This document shows positions 23,060 through 35,808 of a stretch of 64,000 nt of DNA, piece by piece. The notes beneath the pieces are model-generated. The model was not told the DNA's origin, made no database searches, and saw nothing but the letters and a program-made list of their open reading frames with translations. The position numbers and the translations under genes are program-made. Source of the stretch: Amorphophallus konjac (taxonomy: Eukaryota > Streptophyta > Magnoliopsida > Alismatales > Araceae); the NCBI GenBank assembly GCA_022559845.1, contig CM040128.1, forward strand, positions 73,285,247 through 73,349,246. Reading direction: 5' to 3'. Within the stretch, counting starts at the first letter, position 1; each line of letters opens with the position of its first letter.

Positions 23060-23965
23060 GTCTTTGTACAATATTTTGAATTGGAGTGAAATATTCTGCT
23101 CTGTAATGACGCATTGAGCCCATCTTCTTTGTAACACGGACTTTTTAATGCCTTATTTAAGAGAGGCTAAACATTTTACATACAAGTGAAACATTTTTTA
23201 CACAGGTTAAACATTTTGAATTAGAGTGAAATATTCTACTCTGTAATGACGCACCGAGCCTCAGTTCTTGCATACAAGGTCGATGCACATTCTTCAACTG
23301 ACTTTATGAGGTCTGTGCACATGCATAGTCTGAGGTCTGTGCACATGCAGCATTCAGGTTTGTGCACATTTTAGGGTCTATGCACATTTAGAATTCAAGG
23401 TCTACGCACATGTTAAAGTTTGTGCACATATAGGTCTGTGCATGTCCAGGGTCTGTGCATATTATTAAGAGGGGTTAAACATTTTGCATACAAGTGAAAC
23501 ATTTTGTACATGGGTTAAATATTTTAAAGTGGAGTGAAATATTCTACTCTGTAATGACGCACCGAGCCTCAGTGACTTTTCAATGTCTTATTAAGAGGGG
23601 TGAAACATTTTGCATACAAGTGAAACATTTTATACACAGGTTAAATATTTTGAATTGGAGTGAAATATTCTGCTATGTAATGATGCACCGAGCCTTAGTG
23701 ACTTTTCAATATCTTATGAAGAGGGGTTAAACATTTTACATACAAGTGAAACATTTTGTACACATGTTAAATATTTTGAATTGGAGTGAAATATTCTGCT
23801 CTGTAATGACGCACCGAGCCTTAGTTCTTTGTAACACAGATATTTCAGTGCCTTATTAAGAGGGGTTAAACATTTTGCATACAAGTGAAACATTTTGTAC
23901 ATAGCTTAAATATTTTGAAGTGGAGTAAAATATTTTGCACTGTAAAGACGCAAGGAGCCTCAATT
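23060..23965. repeat. Degenerate tandem repeats of about 130-160 bp in the MULE
   Basis: A unit containing TTTTGAATTGGAGTGAAAT, then ATTCTGCTCTGTAATGACGCA and CACCGAGCCTCAGT occurs about six times (near 23073, 23217, 23521, 23650, 23778 and 23918). Between the second and third units is a different short array of AGGTCTGTGCACATG-like words (about 23275-23465). This lies between the 3' ends of the two convergent MULE genes. Confidence 0.82.
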
Positions 23966-24142
23966 AAGAAACTGATTACACTGATTACACAATTCATTTA
24001 CAACCAATTAAATATTGTGTACATACGTGAAATAGGTTTCAGTATTCTGAAACTGATTACACAATTCATTTACAACCAATTAAATTTACAACCATGAGTC
24101 CTTTACATCCTTTCAAGCCAACAACAAAACAATACTGATGCG

Positions 24143-27100
24143 TCACTGTTGATGCCCCACAACACCGGCATTCAAAAGATTTGCTTTCACCACTCCTCTC
24201 ATTTGTTGGACATCTTCTACTGTGAAATCCCAGTTCACTGGGCCATCTACTGTATGGGACAGGAACTCTATGTACTTTAAGCATTACACCCCACAGTCAA
24301 GTGAATTGGGTGGTTGAGAAGGAGATTCCTCATCAAAAATCATTTCCCATGACTTCATGAACGGGAATGACTTCCTCCATAGCGCCACCTGCATAGATGC
24401 AAGAGTTACAGCTGGTGGACATGCGAAGGTGAAAGTTATGCAACTTTAAATTCAAATAATACATATGAGATCTCTTACCCAATTCCTTGCATCGGCATTA
24501 TATTAAGCATTGCCCTTTATGGGGTTGTACGAAATGAAGGATCCATGTTAAAGTTAATAGCAAACAAGTGCTAATGACTTTGAGAATGTAGAATACAAAA
24601 CAGATAATCCAACTCTTGCATGTACTCTTTCTTAAGGAATTGAGTCACGTAACGCTTCAATAAGCTTGCCTTAGCGAAGAAGTTGACGGGCTGAAGCTGA
24701 ACAAAAGAGGATTGCACCACTAACATGCATAAATATTTCACTGACGCCGATGGGGAGGAAGCATGATTTCTCATAAGTAATTCCACACCGCAGTCGAGAA
24801 CTTACAACATATTATCAATAAATCACTGTGAATGTTGAATCTATGAAGAGGCAAAGGAAGGCACACATGTTATAATACACTTACATCAAAGTCAATCATC
24901 TCCCCTAACAACAGTTCATGTAGCTGCAACCTGCTTAATGAACTCCCCCATTGATTTTTCACAACTTGAACACTGTTCAGGGATATAAAGATATCAAAAA
25001 ACTTGGATATCGGTGGGAAAAAAAAAGAGATATGTGATTGGATTACTTGTTCATTTCAACCGATAAGAAATTATTAATGATGCTCTCATGTGAGTTAGAC
25101 AATTTTTCCAGCACGCAATAATCCCTTCGGACTTCAATGTATGCCTACATTATGTGTGAGTGAAACATATTGCACTAATAATATTTACAATTTATACATA
25201 ACAGAAATATATTACACATAACATCTCAAAACTGTAACAGGGACTAACATATTGCAGAGGAGTGAAACATATTTCCATCAAAGAACATATTACATTACAG
25301 TGTCAAAGAAAACAAAGTGCACGGAACTGAAATAATTTACAGTAGAAATATTACATATTGCACATGACTAAAAGATATGTCCATACGATAAAAGCTATTA
25401 CTCTGAAAATAAACAAAGTGTACAGTACTAACACATAATACTTATTACAATAAACAAAGTTATAGATGTCGAACAAATTTTGCAGGACTTCAAAATATTT
25501 TACATTTTTCCTACTTTCAGTAGTAGGACCCCCTGGTGAGACAGGCACCGGATCAAGTGTCGATTTGCCTGTCGAACCTTCTTCATCTTTTGAGACTCGG
25601 GCTGATTTCTTTATCTTCTTCTGGAGTGTAACGTACTGGGATTGAACTGAAGTAGAGGGCTGTCGTTTACCGTGACGCTTTATAGCTTTTGAAATGAAGC
25701 TTACTTTGACAGCCGCCTGACCCAAGGCCACAATGGACTCCCATCCTTTTTCCTCCCCCCCTCATCCTCCACCTCAGCCTCAGCCTCCTCTCCCCCACCT
25801 CCTCAGCCTCAATTCCCACCTCAGCCTGTGCCGGCTCCTCTGCCTCCACCTCCTCAGCCTCCTCCTCCCCCACCTCCTCAACCTCCTTCCTCTCCCCAAC
25901 GTGAGACAATTTTGTCTTTAGTTGCTGCACTTCATGGATCAAACCCTGCATAGCTTATGTTTGTGTATCCATTTGTGTTCTGAAGTCAGCAGTATATTTC
26001 TCCCTCTTCTCCTCTGAAACTCGAAGGGCCTCCTTAAGGCCCTTGATCTCCTTAACCAATGATTCCACTTTCATTTTCTCGGAAGATTTTGTACATGGGC
26101 TAATAACAAAAGCCCGCAGAAGCTGTTCATGCTCCCCCTGTAGGAGTCATTCTTCTGACCTATGCACCTGAAGCTTCTCGATTGCCTGTTACATCATATT
26201 ATATATGAATGCATTAGAATAACTATGTAGTGAAATAAAGTATGAACTATAAGTATAGAAATTAACATCTACCTCAGGTGCAATCAAGGATGAAAAGGAG
26301 CGCCTGGGCTTCCTTTTCAATTGTGAACCTCACCTCATCAATCGTGGGAATGCACTCGTGTCCTTGGACTTCCTCAACTTACTGTGCTCCAACCCCAAAC
26401 CTACATTTTTCAACATAATTACAATCAATGTAAGCAAACTACCACTAAATTTCGTTTAAAAAATAGGTTCAGAAACTTACACAAAGAGCAGCAGTACAGC
26501 CCAGTAATGTTTTCGACCTTCCACTTTGGTCTGACGAACTTTCCTTTTTCGTCTCAGAAATGGTACTTAATCTTACCATTAAAACCTCATGCACGGCCAC
26601 AGCCCATGAGTAAGATTCAATAGCACCAATGTCATCAAGATAATGCAGCATCTGTTTTGGACAAGCATAACTAGTATACGGGCAAATGAAAGTTGACAGC
26701 ATCAAAACAATCCATAAGCGAACTGTGTCTTCAATGTCTTCCTTCTTGTCTGATTTCTTGACAAATTTGATTAGCTGGACCACCGTATGTCTGTTAGTGG
26801 TCATCTGCTTCCCAAACCTCTCTTTCAAGTGAGATTTTTGGCTCTGTGAGCTGGCGTGCTCGATCCTCCTCCCAATATATGGGAGTTCTAGAATTAGTGC
26901 AACATCCTGTGCAATAAATTACACTTTGCATTTGCCAAACCGGAAAACACCATCCTGCATATGACGTGATAATATGTCCTCTAAATTTTTTTGTCAAAGC
27001 TAATGGGAGGGATATTCATAAACACATGGAAAGGAGTCTTATTCAACATAGTTTTGTGACATGAAGTTGATTTCTTTAACAGTCTTGGAATAAAAAGAAA

Positions 27101-27960
27101 TGAAGCAACAATGGATGATTGGCTTTGGAATCTTCTGCATTTTCTGTACAAATCTTTGCCTCTTGGCCAACAACATTCTTCTTACAGTTCCTGAAACAAA
27201 AAAAATAAAATAAGACTTACAGTAGTGAAATATTTTGTATAATTAGGAAACATGCCTTATCAAAATAAAATATTTTGTTAATGATAGGAATTAAGTTGCT
27301 GCAGAAGACTTAAATTATTTGTTGAAGAAATAAAATATTTTGTTATATAGATGAAATTGTTAAAGATAAAATATCTTTTCCAATTATTTGTTGAAGAAAT
27401 AAAACATTTTGTTACAGTAATGAAATTCTTTATTACAGATATGAAATATTTAGTTTTAAAGGTGAAACATTTTGTTATACAAATGTAAGAGTTTATGTAC
27501 ACTTGACACATTTTGTTATCAACAACAAATAGTTTGTTATAGACATGAAACAATTTGTTACAGACAAAATTGGGCCAATAATACACTTGTAATAATTTGT
27601 TATGTAAGTGAAACCATTTGTTACAGATATGAAATATTTTGTGTCCCACTGTAATATTTTGTTTGGGACATAAAACGTATTACAGTTTCACGTACAGTCT
27701 GAATGAAATAGGTTACATGTAAATGAAAAGTTTTATAGTGGAATGTTATATATTACATTCTAGTAGAACATTGTCTTAACTCCCTTCTGTTGCTGTTGAG
27801 CCCTTCCTCTCTGCGCCTCTTCCAACGCTATTGCCAATGACAGGGTTTCCTCTTGCCCTTCTTCAGCCGCCCTCGTGAAGGATGGGACTTCCTCTCCCTG
27901 TGGCTCTGACGTCCCCCTCTCTTCTGCTTTTTCTACTTCCTTTTACCCTTCGACACTGCC
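24143..27960 (-). pseudogene. ULP1-like cysteine protease gene of the MULE (main part, broken)
   Basis: ULP1 proteases cleave SUMO from proteins; MULE-borne ULP1-like genes have unknown roles in transposition. Minus-strand pieces, N to C: an acidic/Gln-rich start (27780-27960); a segment with LIKFVKKSDKKEDIEDTVRL (26469-26828) resembling the DUF1985/plant-mobile-like region that often precedes such proteases; a Glu-rich coiled-coil-like part (25730-25950); a Lys-rich linker with KKIKKSARVSKDEE (about 25600); and a ULP1 catalytic region. The His box reads H-stop-HLFAINF, with a TAG at 24571-24573 where Trp is usual. The Cys box is PPNSLDCGV with the Cys codon at 24293-24295, followed by a TAA. 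The C-terminus stops at 24143-24145. Frames change several times and intron limits are unclear. The extreme N-terminus lies at 61364-61410, beyond the gypsy insertion. Confidence 0.68.
27200..27760. repeat. AT-rich degenerate repeats (AAATATTTTGTTA words) in the MULE
   Basis: The word GAAATATTTTGTTAC and close variants recur at irregular 20-40 bp spacing. It lies within the ULP1-like gene and probably in an intron. The word resembles those in the tandem array at 23060. Confidence 0.6.
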
Positions 27961-28308
27961 TGTAACGACCCGAGAATCTGATTACCGGGAGAGACCCGAT
28001 AACCCGAGACTCGAACCGCTGCCCACGAGCCGGGAGGGCTCGGAAGGGCTAAAAGGAGTGTGGAGACACAAAGAAATAGGAAATAGAGCAGGATAATTCA
28101 ACAATTAACAGAAAAAAATAAATAACTACAGCTACAACAGAGTCCAGTCCAATAGAAAGTACAGTCTAAAGCAGTAAAATGTACCACATGCCAAGTGAAC
28201 ACTCGGCCCGGTGAGCTGGCAACTGATCGGAACCTCCGTACAGCACCCTCGAACCTCAAGGAAGAACCGCCACACCTGAAAAGCAGGGAATGAGTCTCCA
28301 AAACAGAG
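27961..28308 (-). repeat. Left LTR (3' LTR) of the gypsy derivative, first piece
   Basis: This is the outer 348 bp of the LTR, interrupted at 28308 by the gag-only element. It matches 58116-58463 closely. It ends in CAGAG, the target duplication of the nested element. Confidence 0.92.
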
Positions 28309-30485
28309 TGATGCGGGACGGATGACCGACTCGGGCTAAGACGTACGACCGACTCGTTGTGCGGCCAGCACTAGCACACTAAGGCAAGCCGGGCGGCTGA
28401 CCACCGTGGTATTCTCCGGGTGGAGACGTCTCTCAACAGCGACTCTCTTGAGCCTGACGATCGTCCCTTGCAAGGGAAACGTGGGGATCGCGGCGATTAA
28501 GAAACCACCGTCGCCTAGGGTGCTAATCCGCGCTCGGTGCTCGATTGGAGCTACGGAACGGGCACTCACAACTCACAATCGCGGTGAAATTTGGAACTAG
28601 CTAACGGCCCTAATCTCACAAACGCAGCAATATAGAAAGCATACTAAATAGCAAATGTAAGGATCGGAACGAGCACGTACCTCCACGCCTAGGCGTGGGG
28701 AAGACTCCCGGCCGATTTCCGAACAACCCCGATATACAAATGCAATAAGATTACACTTTCAGAAATATATGCCCACTCCACGCAGGGAGGTATAGGGCTA
28801 CAAATGCCAATTTTGGGGTTGCTGGAACCCGGGTTGACGGGCCACACTCGCAGGAGGCGAGGAACGCGTGCCGGAGCCGCTCGGGTACGTCGACGGAAAA
28901 CTGATCCGGTTCTGCCCGCGCTGGTCACCCTGCGCAGCGAGCTTGCGGAGGTTGGTACGACCAGATCCGATGCCCGATCGGAGCGCCGTTTGTTGGAGAA
29001 TGTCGGCGACTGGATGTAGTATCTTCACTCCGAAGGGCGTGATCAGATGCTTTCAGATCTGGGCGCAGCGATGACACTTCTCAGGTTCTGGTTTTGTGCT
29101 CACAGAACTGCACAGCGACACGGTAAAAATATGAAATAATGGTTGCCGATGTCGGATCGGGGCGCTCTTTGTAGGAGAACGTCGGCGACGCCCTGAGGAA
29201 GAAATAGTCTGAAGACCTCTCACACGGATCTTGGCCGGATGAAGGTGGGGCAGGCTCTGAAAGTCGACTCAGATCTCAGCCGGACCTGCTCAGACCAGCC
29301 CGCGTGATCCCACGAGATCTGTCGTCACGATCAGCACCAGTCACGGATCGAGGCAAAACCAGCGGCAACGCGAAGAGGACTTGAAATGCTACGATTTCTC
29401 TTTAGAAACCAACTTTTGATGGCGTCGGGGTTGGGCTCCAGGAATTAAAACACAGACATCTTTAATTCTGGGCAGCATTCAGGAACCGATCTGCGTGCCT
29501 CCACGAGAAAAATCGCCACCATTGCTCACGAACTCAGATCGACACGAAACCAAAGCTGAATCCTTTCTAACTCGTAGTAGTATCAACGATAAATCAGGTG
29601 AAGCCAGAAGATAAGAGGAAGAGGGGGGTAGATGGTCGAGTCTCACGACCTGAATACTATCCAGTCACAGGACAGGGTTGGGAGTCACACCCAAGGAAGA
29701 AGAAGTGAATCACTCACTTAATGCAATTTCTCACAAAATCTTTTCATTAACCTTTAAACACACATTGTACAAGCCTTTAAATAGGCATTACAAGAGGTAT
29801 AGAGGGGAGGGGCTGAGTGGGATACACAACGAGAGAGGGGGTGAACCCATTACAATGTGATAGTGAAAGGGGGGGGACAAGGGGCAATGGTGGCTCACCT
29901 AACTTTGAATTTCTTGTAAAATGTTAGGTGGCAGCCATTGGAAAATTGATCAGTAGCCTTCTAATACCCCATGTGGTAATTGGAGAAGAAAACAAATCAA
30001 CCATCTAGCCTAATAAGCCAAAAAATGGGGCGCCCCCTTCTTGGGCCTAGAATGGGCCACTTGGTGGTCTTGGCTTAAGCCCACCTATCCACTCTAGCTT
30101 AAGGCCCTTTCCATCTTGAGAACCCAAGAGTAAAAGAAGCCCATTCTAGTATGAGGCCTCTCCCACTTAGAGAGCCCATGTAGGAAGGGAGCCCATTTGG
30201 GCCTTGCTAGGCTAATGGGTTCTTCATATTGGTCCAAGGCCTTTCCTTTCTTATGGAATGCTTAAGGGCCTTTAACCAATTGGCCTTTTAAGGGTCTAGC
30301 AACCAGCCCAATATGAAAACCCATGTATAATCTTCAATACAAGCCCAAATTTAATGCAAAAAGTGTCCAAATGGAAGCCAAATTATCCCCAATTCGATGG
30401 GAAGCCGATGTAGTCCACTTGGCGCTCCGCGTATGGCACCGTCGGTTCGCCGACGTGTCACGTGATCGCCCTGGTGTCCGCACCA
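28309..30485 (-). repeat. LTR 1 of the gag-only element
   Basis: 2177 bp. It contains a 16-bp perfect palindrome CCACGCCTAGGCGTGG (28683-28698). A minus-strand TATA-like box TATTTAAAGG lies at 29774-29783. Short ORFs recur in all three LTRs and are not genes. Confidence 0.94.
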
Positions 30486-31090
30486 ATTCTCCCCGGGTGG
30501 GAGGAACTCGACCCCGTCGAGTAAGGGTCTCGAAGCTTACATTCTCCGCATGTGATCAAGGTGTTGGTCATCGTGGGGCATCCTCGCCAACGCACTAGGA
30601 CGTGTGGATATGTGCCGTTCCTTGTGGTGATCCCTGCTCATCCAGTATACAATCTATATGCATGCGTTGAGGCTGGAAGAGGTGGACTCTCGGGTGGGGT
30701 TTCACTCACAATAGAAGGAGAAGGCCCAAAACTCACGAGGCATCACCGCGGGTTCCAATATGCTACCAGTTGAAACATGGAACGTCGAATTGACACCATA
30801 GTCGCTCGGTAGTTCAATATCATACGCATTCGGACCCATTTGTTTCTTAACCCGAAAAGGGTGGGTATCGTGGACTTAGAGTTGCTTTTGGTCTCCGGGA
30901 GGAAACCAATCAGGTATGACCCTGCTCTAGACGTACTCTCCCTTTGAATCCTCGGATATGTAGCATGCATCGGCTACCTCCTTATATGTGCTTTGACTGG
31001 CCGTTTATTGACACGACTTAATGCAAACCATATGAAAGAAAACAAACCATAGAAACAAACACACACACTTGAACATAGACAAACCTATGG

Positions 31091-32642
31091 CTAGTCTGAC
31101 CTACGCATGGACGATGGTGGACCAGGACACCCAAATGTGTGCCATGCATACACTAGATGCAACCAAAGGTAGGTAGGATGATGTACTCCTAGACACCCAA
31201 AAAGACACCATGCATGCAAGGACTTCCTATCAGATGTGGGTGTGGGTGGGCTAAGAGGTTCATCACCACTACATGTAGGTAAGGCATGCCATGCTTCCCA
31301 ATAATCGGACCTATTGCTATGTGGAATTTGATTGGCCCGAGTGGGAAGAGAGTGGTAGGGGACTTCCTTGACAAAGTAGAGGGGAAGTGGTGGGTCACGA
31401 GGCCCACTAGAGAAGGGGTCGAATGGGTCAAAGAATGTGTGACCCTCCATTACATAGTCCCATGTTTGAAATTCATGAAGGTGATGGTCACCTCCATCCA
31501 TCGTGGTAGATGGGACAGTGTATAGAAGGTAGGGCTCCTCCCTCGGGATAAAAGGAGTGAAGTCGGGCTCGACCGGTAACGGGAGGAGTAGAAGAGCCTC
31601 CGTGGTAACATGACCCACGGTGTACACAGAGGTAATGGACCCTAAGGTGGAATGGGTGAAGCTACGACTGGTGGGTCGGTCGAAGCCTGGGGCCAACAAG
31701 TGCGTAAATACCAACTGTCGGTCTAACCCTTTAAGAAGGTCGTCCAATGAATCCACATAGTGACTAGACCGGAAGGTGGTGTGAAATGAGTTGCTTGACA
31801 CAGAGGTAGGATAGGGTCCATAGATGGGAAGGGAAGTGGGACCAAGCTATCCTTGAGCCAACTAAGGAGTGGCTCGGCGATGAAAAGTATTCCCGCAAGA
31901 AACACGGGTGGCTCGGGATTTGGTGGCTCCAAATGAGAGGGCTCCGAAATAAGATCGGAAGGTGAGTGTGATGGAGCTCTCATGGGTGGGAAGGAGGACC
32001 CACTATGATGGGGAGAGGGCTTGGGGACTCCGTTGATGGGGCCGGGTTAAGACTACCGGTGATGACCTCCTTAGGCTCGGGTAGGAGTACAACACTAGGA
32101 GTACGTGTCCTATCCACCCCATCCAACCGGTCCAAAATCATTTGCATAAGTTCGGCAACGGAGTGGGTTGGAATAGGGATATCCTGGTGGACTCGCCCGT
32201 AGTCAACCGTCCTAGGATTGGGTCTTGGCTCATCGACGTGTGGGGCTCTTTACCTCCGGCTAGGACCCACTTGGTTGGAAGTGATTGGGCGGTGCCGGTT
32301 GGAGGTGACCGGTTGGGGCACGTAGACCTTCCTAAGCTCTCTCTTCATGTCCCACCATGACGCGATGGGCCATTGCCCCCTAACCTCTCTCATTCTTTAG
32401 ATGTAATCCCACTTTTCGGCAGCCTCATGAAGAAGCCGCTCTTTGGCGAAAAAGAATTGCATTGCCTCGGGCATAGTATAACAATCGAAGTAGGTGTTCA
32501 TGGTGGCCTCCCACTTGAGGTAGATGCCCGGGTCATTGGAGCCAAAAAAATCTGAGGCTTCAGGCCTACGGAAGCGGAGAGGATGGTTGCCAAGCCCATG
32601 GGTGGGCCAACGGTCATATCGCCCGGGTGATTGGGACTCCAT
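31091..32642 (-). pseudogene. gag of the gag-only element, copy 1 (broken)
   Basis: Gag would form the particle shell that packages element RNA. The N-terminal part (MESQSPGRYDRW, then ASDFFGSNDPGIYLKW and FAKERLLHEAAEKWDY) has the shape of the plant retrotransposon gag domain. It is cut by a TAA where copy 2 has a Glu codon (about 32397). The Pro/Ser-rich C-terminal part is shifted by one-base losses near 31800 and near 31985 relative to copy 2. The junction region around 32140 keeps 16 bases that are missing in copy 2. No zinc knuckle or pol domain was seen. Confidence 0.8.
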
Positions 32643-33014
32643 GAGAATTTGGGGAACTACATGTTAGATATGCCGACATTTGGACAAGACTGACTGACTC
32701 TTATAGGACTACACGAACTAGAAGACACCGACTAATGCAAACACTCACTAATGTAAAAAAATGATGCACGTAGACCTAACCAATATCCGGTACGTGGCGG
32801 AGATAAGCAATCCGAAGATCACTCGCGCAAGTACGCTACCTTCCCGATAGGCATAACCTAATGTTCGGACAATGCCTTTTAATATACCGGGCTATTGGGT
32901 GAAATGCAATTTGAAAACACTCTTTTTTTTGTTTTGAAAGTAATGATGGTTCTAGACTCGACATAGACCATGATGCATGCAAGACTTATGCAAAGACTAC
33001 CCTAGACTCAACCC

Positions 33015-33026
33015 GCTCTGATACCA
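33015..33026 (-). other. Primer-binding site (tRNA-iMet type), copy 1
   Basis: On the minus strand it reads TGGTATCAGAGC, three bases inside the LTR edge at 33030. It is the standard plant initiator-Met primer site and gives the element's orientation. Confidence 0.88.
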
Positions 33027-33029
33027 ATT

Positions 33030-35203
33030 TGATGCGGGACGGATGACCGACTCGGGCTAAGACGTACGACCGACTCGTTGTGCGGCCAGCACTAGCACAC
33101 TAAGGCAAGTCGGGCGGCTGACCACCGTGGTATTCTCCGGGTGGAGACGTCTCTCAACAGCGACTCTCTTGAGCCCGACGATCGTCCCTTGAGAGGGAGA
33201 CGTAGGGATCGCAGCGATTAAGAAACCACCGTCGCCTAGGGTGCTAATCCGCGCTCGGTGCTCGATTGGAGCTACGGAACGGGCACTCACAACTCACAAT
33301 CGCGGTGAAATTTGGAACTAGCTAACGGCCCTAATCTCACAAACGCAGGAATATAGAAAGCATACTAAACAACAAATGTAAGGATCGGAACGAGCACGTA
33401 CCTCCACGCCTAGGCGTGGGGAAGACTCCCGGCCGATTTCCGAACAACCCCGATATACAAATGCAATAAGATTACACTTTCAGAAATATATACCCACTCC
33501 ACGCAGGGAGGTATAGGGCTACAAATGCCAATTTTGGGGTTGCTGGAACCCGGGTTGACGGGCCACACTCGCAGGAGGCGAGGAACGCGTGCCGGAGCCG
33601 CTCGGGTACGCCGACGGAAAACTGATCCGGTTCTGCCCGCACTGGTCACCCTGCGCAGCGAGCTTGCGGAGGTTGGTACGACCAGATCCGATGCCCGATC
33701 GGAGCGCCGTTTATTGGAGAATGTCGGTGACTGGATGTAGTATCTTCACTCCGAAGGGCGTGATCAGATGCTTTCAGATCTGGGTGCAGCGACGACACTT
33801 CTCATGTTCTGGTTTTGTGCTCACAGAACTGCACAGTGACACGGTAAAAATATGAAATAATGGTTGCCGATATCGGATCGGGGCGCTCTTTCTGGGAGAA
33901 CATCGGCGACGCCCTGAGGAAGAAATACTCTGAAGACCTCTCACACGGATCTTGGCCGGATGAAGGTGGGATAGGCTCTGAATGTCGACTCAGATCTCAG
34001 CCAGACCTGCTCAGACCAGCCCGCGTGATCCCACGAGATCTGTCGTCACGATCAGCACCGGTCACGGATCGAGGCGAAACCAGCGGCAACGCGAAGAGGA
34101 CTTGAAATACTACGATTTCTCTTTAGAAACCAACTTCTGATGGTATCAGGGTTGGGCTCCAGGAATTAAAACACAGACATCTTCAATTCTGGGCAGCATT
34201 CAGGAACCGATCTGCGTGCCTCCACGAGAAAAATCGCCACCGTTGCTCACGAACTCGGATCGACACGAAACCAAAGCTGAATCTTTCTAACTCGTAGTAG
34301 TATCAAGGATAAATCAGTAAAGCCAGAAGATAAGAGGCAGAGGGGGGTAGATGGTCGAGTCTCACGACCTGAATACTGTCCAGTCACAGGACAGGGTTGG
34401 GAGTCACACCCAAGGAAGAAGAAGTGAATCACTCACTTAATGCAATTTCTCACAAAATCTTTTCATTAACCTTTAAACACACATTGTACAAGCCTTTAAA
34501 TAGGCATTACAAGAGGTATAGAGGGGAGGGGCTGCGTGGGATACACAATGAGAGAGGGGGTGAACCCATTACAATGTGATAGTGAAAGGGGGGGACAAGG
34601 GGCAATGGTGGCTCACCTAACTTTGAATTTCTTGTAAAATGTTAGGTGGCAGCCATTGGAAAATTGACCAGCAGCCTTCTAATACCCCATGTGGTAATTG
34701 GAGAAGAAAACAAATCAACCATCTAGCCTAATAAGCCAAAAAATGGGGCGCCCCCTTCTTGGGCCTAGAATGGGCCACTTGGTGGTCTTGGCTTAAGCCC
34801 ACCTATCCACTCTAGCTTAAGGCCCTTTCCATCTTGAGAACCCAAGAGTAAAAGAAGCCCATTCTAGTATGAGGCCTCTCCCACTTAGAGAGCCCATGTA
34901 GGAAGGGAGCCCATTTGGGCCTTGCTAGGCTAATGGGTTCTTCATATTGGTCCAAGGCCTTTCCTTTCTTATGGAATGCTTAAGGGCCTTTAACCAATTG
35001 GCCTTTTAAGGGTCTAGCAACCAGCCCAATATGAAAACCCATGTATAATCTTCAATACAAGCCCAAATTTAATGCAAAAAGTGTCCAAATGGAAGCCAAA
35101 TTATCCCCAATTCGATGGGAAGCCGATGTAGTCCACTTGGCGCTCCGCGTATGGCACCGTCGGTTCGCCGACGTGTCACGTGATCGCCCTGGTGTCCGCA
35201 CCA
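33030..35203 (-). repeat. LTR 2 (middle) of the gag-only element
   Basis: 2174 bp, shared by the two tandem units. It carries the same 16-bp palindrome (33404-33419) and TATA-like box (34493-34502). Confidence 0.94.
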
Positions 35204-35808
35204 ATTCTCCCCGGGTGGGAGGAACTCGACCCCGTCGAGTAAGGGTCTCGAAGCTTACATTCTCCGCATGTGATCAAGGTGTTGGTCATCGTGGGGCATC
35301 CTCGCCAACGCACTAGGACATGTGGATATGCGCCGTTCCTTGTGGTGATCCCTGCTCATCCAGTATACAATCTATATGCATGCGTTGAGGCTAGAAGAGG
35401 TGGACTCTCGGGAGGGGTTTCACTCACAATAGAAGGAGAAGGCCCAAAACTCACGAGGCATCACCGCGGGTTCCAATATGCTACCAGTTGAAACATGGCC
35501 CGTCGAATTGACACCATAGTCGCTCGGTAGTTTAATATCATACGCATTCGGACCCACTTGTTTCTTAACCCGAAAAGGGTGGGTATCGTGGACTTAGAGT
35601 TACTTTTGGTCTCCGGGAGGAAACCAATCAGGTATGACCCTGCTCTAGACGTACTCTCCCTTTGAATCCTCGGATATGTAGCATGCATCGGCTACCTCCT
35701 TATATGTGCTTTGACTGGCCGTTTATTGACACGACTTAATGCAAACCATATGAAAGAAAACAAACCATAGAAACAAACACACACACTTGAACATAGACAA
35801 ACCTATGG

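Noticed and set aside
28336..30970. Repeated short ORFs that appear three times across the gag-only element
   Set aside because: They recur simply because the LTR is present three times; they lack coding character.
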